Under the pieces are notes generated by a model. The model ran no database searches, had not been told where the DNA came from, and was given only the letters and a program-made list of their open reading frames with translations. A stretch of 10,850 bases of DNA from Deltaproteobacteria bacterium (GTDB lineage: Bacteria > Myxococcota > UBA727 > JABDBI01): positions 1-10,850 of the forward strand of contig JAESQZ010000147.1 of the NCBI GenBank assembly GCA_016764955.1, written 5' to 3'. Numbering within the stretch: the stretch's first letter is position 1; every line of letters begins with the position of its first letter. Shown piece by piece: positions 8,430-10,850 of this stretch. A program made the translations under genes and the position numbers.

Positions 8430-10208
8430 ATGGATAATCTAAAAGAGCCGGAAGCTGGTCGCGGAGCACGTTCACATGCTCCTGAAGAACAACAATCTCC
8501 AATACAGGACAGGAAATCCTTTAAAGAGCCAGTAGAGGACCGTTTTGAAGAGTATAAAGAACGAGAAGGCGATGAAGATTTTGCCGCCCAAAGAAGCATT
8601 CTATCTGGTATAAAGAGCGTTTTTTCTCGCATAAAAAGCGTTGTTTCTGGGGTAGTAGACTCTATTAGAGGGTTTGGAGTAGATCCTAAATTGGTTCAGC
8701 GGCTTACTCATAATAGGCCCCTTGATGATGATATTGGCCTCCGTTTGCGTCCTCTGGACTTGTCAGACTTGACCGTGGATTTAAAAGCCGTTCCTCCTCA
8801 TGAGCGTGAAAAGTTGGTTGAGCAAATACAGAGTTTGATTGGTAATAGGGAAGGGCGTGAAAAGTTGGTTGAGCAAATACAGAGTTTGATTGGTAATAGG
8901 GAAGGGCGTGAACAGCAATTAGTGTCTGTGACTCGTATTTTGCTCAGAATTCCAACCGACAAACGTCCCAAATTCATCGATCATATACAGAGCTTAGTTG
9001 GCAGCAGGGAAGGGAGTGCAAGGGATCTATTTAACTTGGCCACGAATTTAGGAAGAATTCCTATCGAACAGCATTCTGGGGTTATTGAACATATACAAAG
9101 GTTAGTAGGAACTAGAGAAAGGGTTGCAACGGGTATATCTGGATTGGTCTATCATTTAGAAAGAATTAATGTCGAAGATCGTCCTAACTTTATTGCACAA
9201 ATACTGGTGTCAGTAAGAAACAGAGAAGGGAATGCTGAGGATTTATCTCATTTCATCAATGCTTTGACTCCGATTTGGGGGCCACAGAGGGAAAATGCCT
9301 TAGCGAGATTAAGGCCTGAAATGACTATTCGCGAAGCAGCAAACGTTCTCTATCGAGCTGGAGGTCCTGCTCCTGGTGGGGGTGTTTTTGAGGTCCACCG
9401 GGTGGCATCTGAACAAATGGGCCCAATTTACCGAAGTATTAAAGATCGATTAGCTGGAGCGGAATTGGTTTCAGAGGAAGAGGCCGTGAGACAGTTGAGT
9501 AATTGGATTGGCACGCATGATATTTCACCCTATGTATCAGCTCAAGGAAACGAAACTCAAGAGCAGGTTCAAGCGCATGCAAGGGGATTGCTGCAAGGCT
9601 TGCTCCAACACGTAAAATGGACTTCGGTCATGCGTATGGAGTTTAGCGGGCTTCAAGAAGGGCGTCGTGTTTCTGGGTCTGACCTCCTACGTACTGTGGT
9701 AACCGACATTCTCAATACGCCGGAAGGCGAACAAAGAGACACCAAAATATCTCAGTTTCTAATGCAAGGGCTGATGGATGCAATTAAAGCTTATGGTGAT
9801 AACTCTACACTGGATAATGCCTCCTGTGTGGCTGGGATTGCGGAGCGCTTGATTCTGGCTTTCCGCGAGGGCAAGCAGCAAGTGACAGCACGAGATTTGG
9901 CTGCCATACTCCAAGCCGACAAAGAGTTTGATGCACTGGTGAATATAGGAGTTCGCTCAGATGTTGAAATCCCGGCTGCTATCAAAGAATCCCTCATACA
10001 TATTCCCAAAGAGGCTTTAAAAACCGCCTTGGGAGATGAGCTTAAAAACGTCAAACAGGCGGCAAGACAGAAGCTGGTTAGTGCCGGCCACGAGCAACGG
10101 CTGATTGATGAGGCCTACCAGATGGTTTACCAGGATGCTGAAATCGAAGACTATCAAGTGGAGAATCTATGGAAGGCGCTGCATCCAGAACCTAAAGGTG
10201 CTGCTTAA
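8430..10208 (+). CDS. Uncharacterised 592-aa helical-repeat protein
   Basis: I do not recognise a family. Residues 1-52 are charged, low in hydrophobics and probably disordered. Residues 56-82 form a Ser/Gly/Val-rich likely amphipathic helix containing a near-duplicated heptad (IKSVFSR, IKSVVSG). Residues 107-298 hold tandem 36-residue units (107-142, 160-195, 196-231, 232-267, partial 268-298), each with a leucine-rich first half, a central (R)IP-type turn, and a second helix ending in IQSLxGxREG. An extra exact copy of REKLVEQIQSLIGNREG (143-159) interrupts the period. Residues 299-592 look helical, without repeats, and contain DNASCVAGIAERLILAF (462-478). There is no signal peptide or membrane segment, so it is probably cytosolic, or exported without a classical signal. 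An alpha-solenoid scaffold is plausible (inference). ATG 8430 is the only good start, with no Shine-Dalgarno and a -10 box right upstream. ATA, AGG and GGG codons are commoner than in rpoBC, fitting low expression or transfer. Confidence 0.88.
   Translation: MDNLKEPEAGRGARSHAPEEQQSPIQDRKSFKEPVEDRFEEYKEREGDEDFAAQRSILSGIKSVFSRIKSVVSGVVDSIRGFGVDPKLVQRLTHNRPLDDDIGLRLRPLDLSDLTVDLKAVPPHEREKLVEQIQSLIGNREGREKLVEQIQSLIGNREGREQQLVSVTRILLRIPTDKRPKFIDHIQSLVGSREGSARDLFNLATNLGRIPIEQHSGVIEHIQRLVGTRERVATGISGLVYHLERINVEDRPNFIAQILVSVRNREGNAEDLSHFINALTPIWGPQRENALARLRPEMTIREAANVLYRAGGPAPGGGVFEVHRVASEQMGPIYRSIKDRLAGAELVSEEEAVRQLSNWIGTHDISPYVSAQGNETQEQVQAHARGLLQGLLQHVKWTSVMRMEFSGLQEGRRVSGSDLLRTVVTDILNTPEGEQRDTKISQFLMQGLMDAIKAYGDNSTLDNASCVAGIAERLILAFREGKQQVTARDLAAILQADKEFDALVNIGVRSDVEIPAAIKESLIHIPKEALKTALGDELKNVKQAARQKLVSAGHEQRLIDEAYQMVYQDAEIEDYQVENLWKALHPEPKGAA
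8610..8648 (+). repeat. Near-exact 21-bp-period duplication encoding the amphipathic segment
   Basis: ATAAAGAGCGTTTTTTCT (8610-8627) and ATAAAAAGCGTTGTTTCT (8631-8648) match at 16 of 18 bases, offset 21 bp. They encode the heptads IKSVFSR and IKSVVSG, so the presumed amphipathic helix seems to have grown by in-frame slippage. Confidence 0.6.
8748..9323 (+). repeat. Tandem 36-residue protein repeats within the 592-aa gene
   Basis: Four full units (residues 107-142, 160-195, 196-231, 232-267) and a partial fifth (268-298) align without gaps at 36-residue spacing. Shared positions are a leucine-rich helix, an (R)IP-type turn at about position 15-16 (VP, IP, IP and IN in the four units), and a second helix ending HIQSLVGSREG or a variant. 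DNA identity between units is low apart from the recent duplication, so the array is old. The helix-turn-helix pattern suggests a HEAT/ARM-like solenoid; no family assignment can be made by eye. Confidence 0.8.
8804..8905 (+). repeat. Exact 51-bp tandem duplication inside the 592-aa gene
   Basis: Bases 8804-8854 and 8855-8905 are identical, and the first 7 bases match again at 8906-8912. The unit is 17 codons (REKLVEQIQSLIGNREG), so the frame is kept. It duplicates only the second-helix half of a 36-residue unit and breaks the otherwise regular period. Complete identity implies a recent slippage event or an assembly artefact. Confidence 0.95.
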
Positions 10209-10222
10209 TTGTTATAATGAAA

Positions 10223-10253
10223 ACTGGACCCCGGCTCGTGGGCCGGGGTGACA
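10223..10253 (-). repeat. Palindromic repeat B, right copy (inverted)
   Basis: On the minus strand it begins TGTCA and ends TCCAGT like the left copy at 8281-8310. Its stem is ACCCCGGC (10228-10235) / GCCGGGGT (10242-10249), with loop TCGTGG on the plus strand. Compared with the left copy, a T:A pair has become C:G and a G:C pair has become C:G, both sides changing together. No T-tract follows, so it is not a convincing terminator for the 592-aa gene. Confidence 0.82.
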
Positions 10254-10273
10254 GGGAGCTGGTATGACAACCT

Positions 10274-10291
10274 AGACCCTGGCCTTCGCCA
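10274..10291 (-). repeat. Palindromic repeat A, right copy (inverted, degenerate stem)
   Basis: These 18 bases are the exact reverse complement of 8264-8281 near the end of rpoC. Outside this core the distal stem arm has decayed (ATGGC instead of ACCCTGGC), so the hairpin is weaker. With the B copies it gives the order A-B-gene-B'-A'. Confidence 0.8.
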
Positions 10292-10296
10292 TGTCA

Positions 10297-10316
10297 TTTT
10301 GCATAAACATGGACCA
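10297..10316 (+). repeat. Partial extra copy of the outer end of the long palindrome
   Basis: This block matches 10331-10350 at 17 of 20 bases, offset 34 bp. Extended to 10292-10316, it matches the reverse complement of the outer right arm (about 10818-10842) at 22 of 25 bases, including TGTCATTT and CATGGACCA. It looks like a decayed fragment of the same repeat. Confidence 0.55.
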
Positions 10317-10330
10317 CCCAATCGGCTAAA

Positions 10331-10386
10331 ATTTGCAGAATCATGGACCAGGGTGTTGCTCCCATTTAAATCAAGTCTGACCTCCA
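10331..10386 (+). repeat. Long palindrome, left arm
   Basis: These 56 bases are the reverse complement of 10781-10838, with two substitutions and two single-base indels. Exact blocks include CAGAATCATGGACCAGGGT (10336-10354) and a 20-base block at 10367-10386. The arm runs up to, and its last two bases overlap, the target duplication of the inserted element. Confidence 0.93.
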
Positions 10387-10393
10387 TTAATAC
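10385..10393 (+). repeat. 9-bp target site duplication, left copy
   Basis: CATTAATAC sits directly outside the left terminal inverted repeat and is repeated exactly, in direct orientation, at 10771-10779. Nine base pairs is the duplication length made by Tn5/IS50-type transposases. Confidence 0.95.
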
Positions 10394-10770
10394 CTGTCTC
10401 TTGATCACAAGTCTGTTTAACGGCCAGCATATGCGCCTTTAGTAAGAGCCTAAGTTTCGTTTAATTTGTTTTCGCCCATGGAAATGGGCGTAGGTGCCAC
10501 AGCCCGGGGTAGAGTTGGCGAGCTTGCGAGCCAACGGCGCCCTGGGATTCGTGCCACCACCCATCCCGCGCTGTACATTCGAGAGCCGAAGGCTCGGTTG
10601 ATTTTCGTTCAATCATGCCTTCGGCATTTTAAATGGAAACGGTTACACACCCGGATTCCGCTGCGCTTCATCCGGGGCTTTATTCGAATACCCACTTCGT
10701 GGGAAAGTTAACCAAACAGCCATTTCAGATCGTCAAATGGTCTTCTAAATCACTTGTGACTAAGAGACAG
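10394..10770. mobile_element. 377-bp non-autonomous element with IS50/Tn5-like ends (MITE)
   Basis: The left end is CTGTCTCTTGATCACAAGT (10394-10412). The right end, read inward, is CTGTCTCTTAGTCACAAGT (10770-10752). They match each other at 17 of 19 bases. The left end matches the Tn5 inner end at 16 of 19 (the first 14 without a break) and the Tn5 outer end at 15 of 19, as recalled from known Tn5 ends. Perfect 9-bp direct repeats CATTAATAC flank it. The interior has no transposase and no credible gene, so it would have been moved in trans by an IS4-family (IS50 group) transposase from elsewhere in the genome. Both ends and both target copies are intact, suggesting a fairly recent insertion. 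The interior is crowded with short hairpins. Confidence 0.93.
10473..10740. other. Array of short hairpins inside the MITE
   Basis: Perfect stems in order: CGCCCAT/ATGGGCG with loop GGAA (10473-10490); GTTGGC/GCCAAC (10514-10535); GAGCC/GGCTC with loop GAA (10583-10595); ATGCC/GGCAT with loop TTC (10615-10627); CCCGGAT/ATCCGGG with a 13-nt loop (10650-10676); the 10-bp palindrome TATTCGAATA (10681-10690); CCCAC/GTGGG with loop TTC (10691-10703); CCATTT/AAATGG (10720-10740). A wobble-containing stem GGTTGA/TCAATC lies at 10596-10614. No T-tract terminator was found. The pattern fits folded DNA or RNA structure better than coding sequence. Confidence 0.75.
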
Positions 10771-10779
10771 CATTAATAC
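10771..10779 (+). repeat. 9-bp target site duplication, right copy
   Basis: CATTAATAC lies directly outside the right terminal inverted repeat and is identical to 10385-10393. Deleting 10394-10779 restores the pre-insertion site. Confidence 0.95.
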
Positions 10780-10780
10780 T

Positions 10781-10838
10781 TGGAGGTCAGACTTGATTTA
10801 GATGGGAGGCAATACCCTGGTCCATGATTCTGCCAAAT
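10781..10838 (-). repeat. Long palindrome, right arm
   Basis: Read on the minus strand, this arm matches 10331-10386 along its whole length with two substitutions and two extra single bases. Once the MITE and one target copy are removed, the arms are separated only by TTAATACT, giving a hairpin of about 56 bp. The bases after 10838 (to 10850) match the fragment at 10292-10299 for a few more positions (TGTCATT), so the repeat may extend further. Confidence 0.93.
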
Positions 10839-10850
10839 GACAACTTTATT

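Noticed and set aside
8748..9323. CRISPR-like regular repeats
   Set aside because: The regularity is at the protein level (36 residues, 108 bp) with diverged DNA; it is a coding repeat, not repeat-spacer structure.
10213..10218. TATAAT just after the 592-aa gene as a promoter for something downstream
   Set aside because: No -35 match at suitable spacing and no gene follows.
10223..10253. Terminator for the 592-aa gene
   Set aside because: The GC-rich hairpin is strong but is followed by GACAGGGAG rather than a T-tract; it matches dispersed repeat B instead.
10205..10442. Small open frames on both strands just after the 592-aa gene (10248-10442 plus, 10205-10408 minus)
   Set aside because: They read through repeats B' and A' and the palindrome arm; no start signals and no recognisable protein features.
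10466..10711. An open frame of 81 codons inside the MITE, starting at TTG
   Set aside because: It runs through the hairpin array, is rich in Arg/Pro typical of translated palindromes, has no ribosome binding site and no transposase motif.
10331..10838. Possible integron attC site, because the palindrome has unpaired single bases like extrahelical bases
   Set aside because: No GTTRRRY / RYYYAAC core sites at its ends, and no integrase or cassette context.

Overview
The window comes from a bacterial chromosome. The RNA polymerase beta and beta' subunits have Gram-negative architecture: a long insertion in the C-terminal half of beta and an SI3-type insertion in the beta' trigger loop. By eye their sequence style (beta' starting MKDIFNFFEKPKDPLSF; zinc ribbon running into a GVEVIQSKVRRERLGHI stretch) fits a deltaproteobacterial-grade lineage (Myxococcota, Bdellovibrionota or relatives) best. 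That placement is recalled from family sequences, not a search.

Layout: (1) Positions 2-4088 hold rpoB, whose 5' end lies off the window. Its frame is broken at an A5 run (300-304); removing one A restores a normal beta sequence, so this is either an indel error or recoding. (2) rpoC (4085-8254) overlaps rpoB by 4 nt (ATGA). (3) Positions 8255-8429 contain two palindromic repeats (A and B), an intrinsic terminator closing the rpoBC operon, and a perfect extended -10 promoter only 6 nt from the next start codon. (4) Positions 8430-10208 encode an unrecognised 592-aa soluble protein with a 36-residue helical repeat and an exact 51-bp tandem duplication. (5) Positions 10209-10850 have no credible gene and are packed with repeats. 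Inverted copies of B and A come first, so repeats flank the 592-aa gene symmetrically. Then comes a long palindrome (arms 10331-10386 and 10781-10838) into whose apex a 377-bp non-autonomous transposable element has inserted.

The strongest discovery is that element (10394-10770). It has 19-bp terminal inverted repeats closely resembling Tn5/IS50 ends and a perfect 9-bp target duplication (CATTAATAC), the size typical of IS50-type transposition. It encodes no transposase and is filled with short hairpins. Removing it with one target copy reconstructs a near-continuous hairpin of about 56 bp per arm with an 8-nt loop, so the element landed at the tip of a pre-existing palindrome.

The rpoBC genes form the end of a housekeeping operon. 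The 592-aa gene appears to be its own transcription unit, probably giving a leaderless mRNA, and its codon use is looser than that of rpoBC. Nothing in the sequence gives its function.
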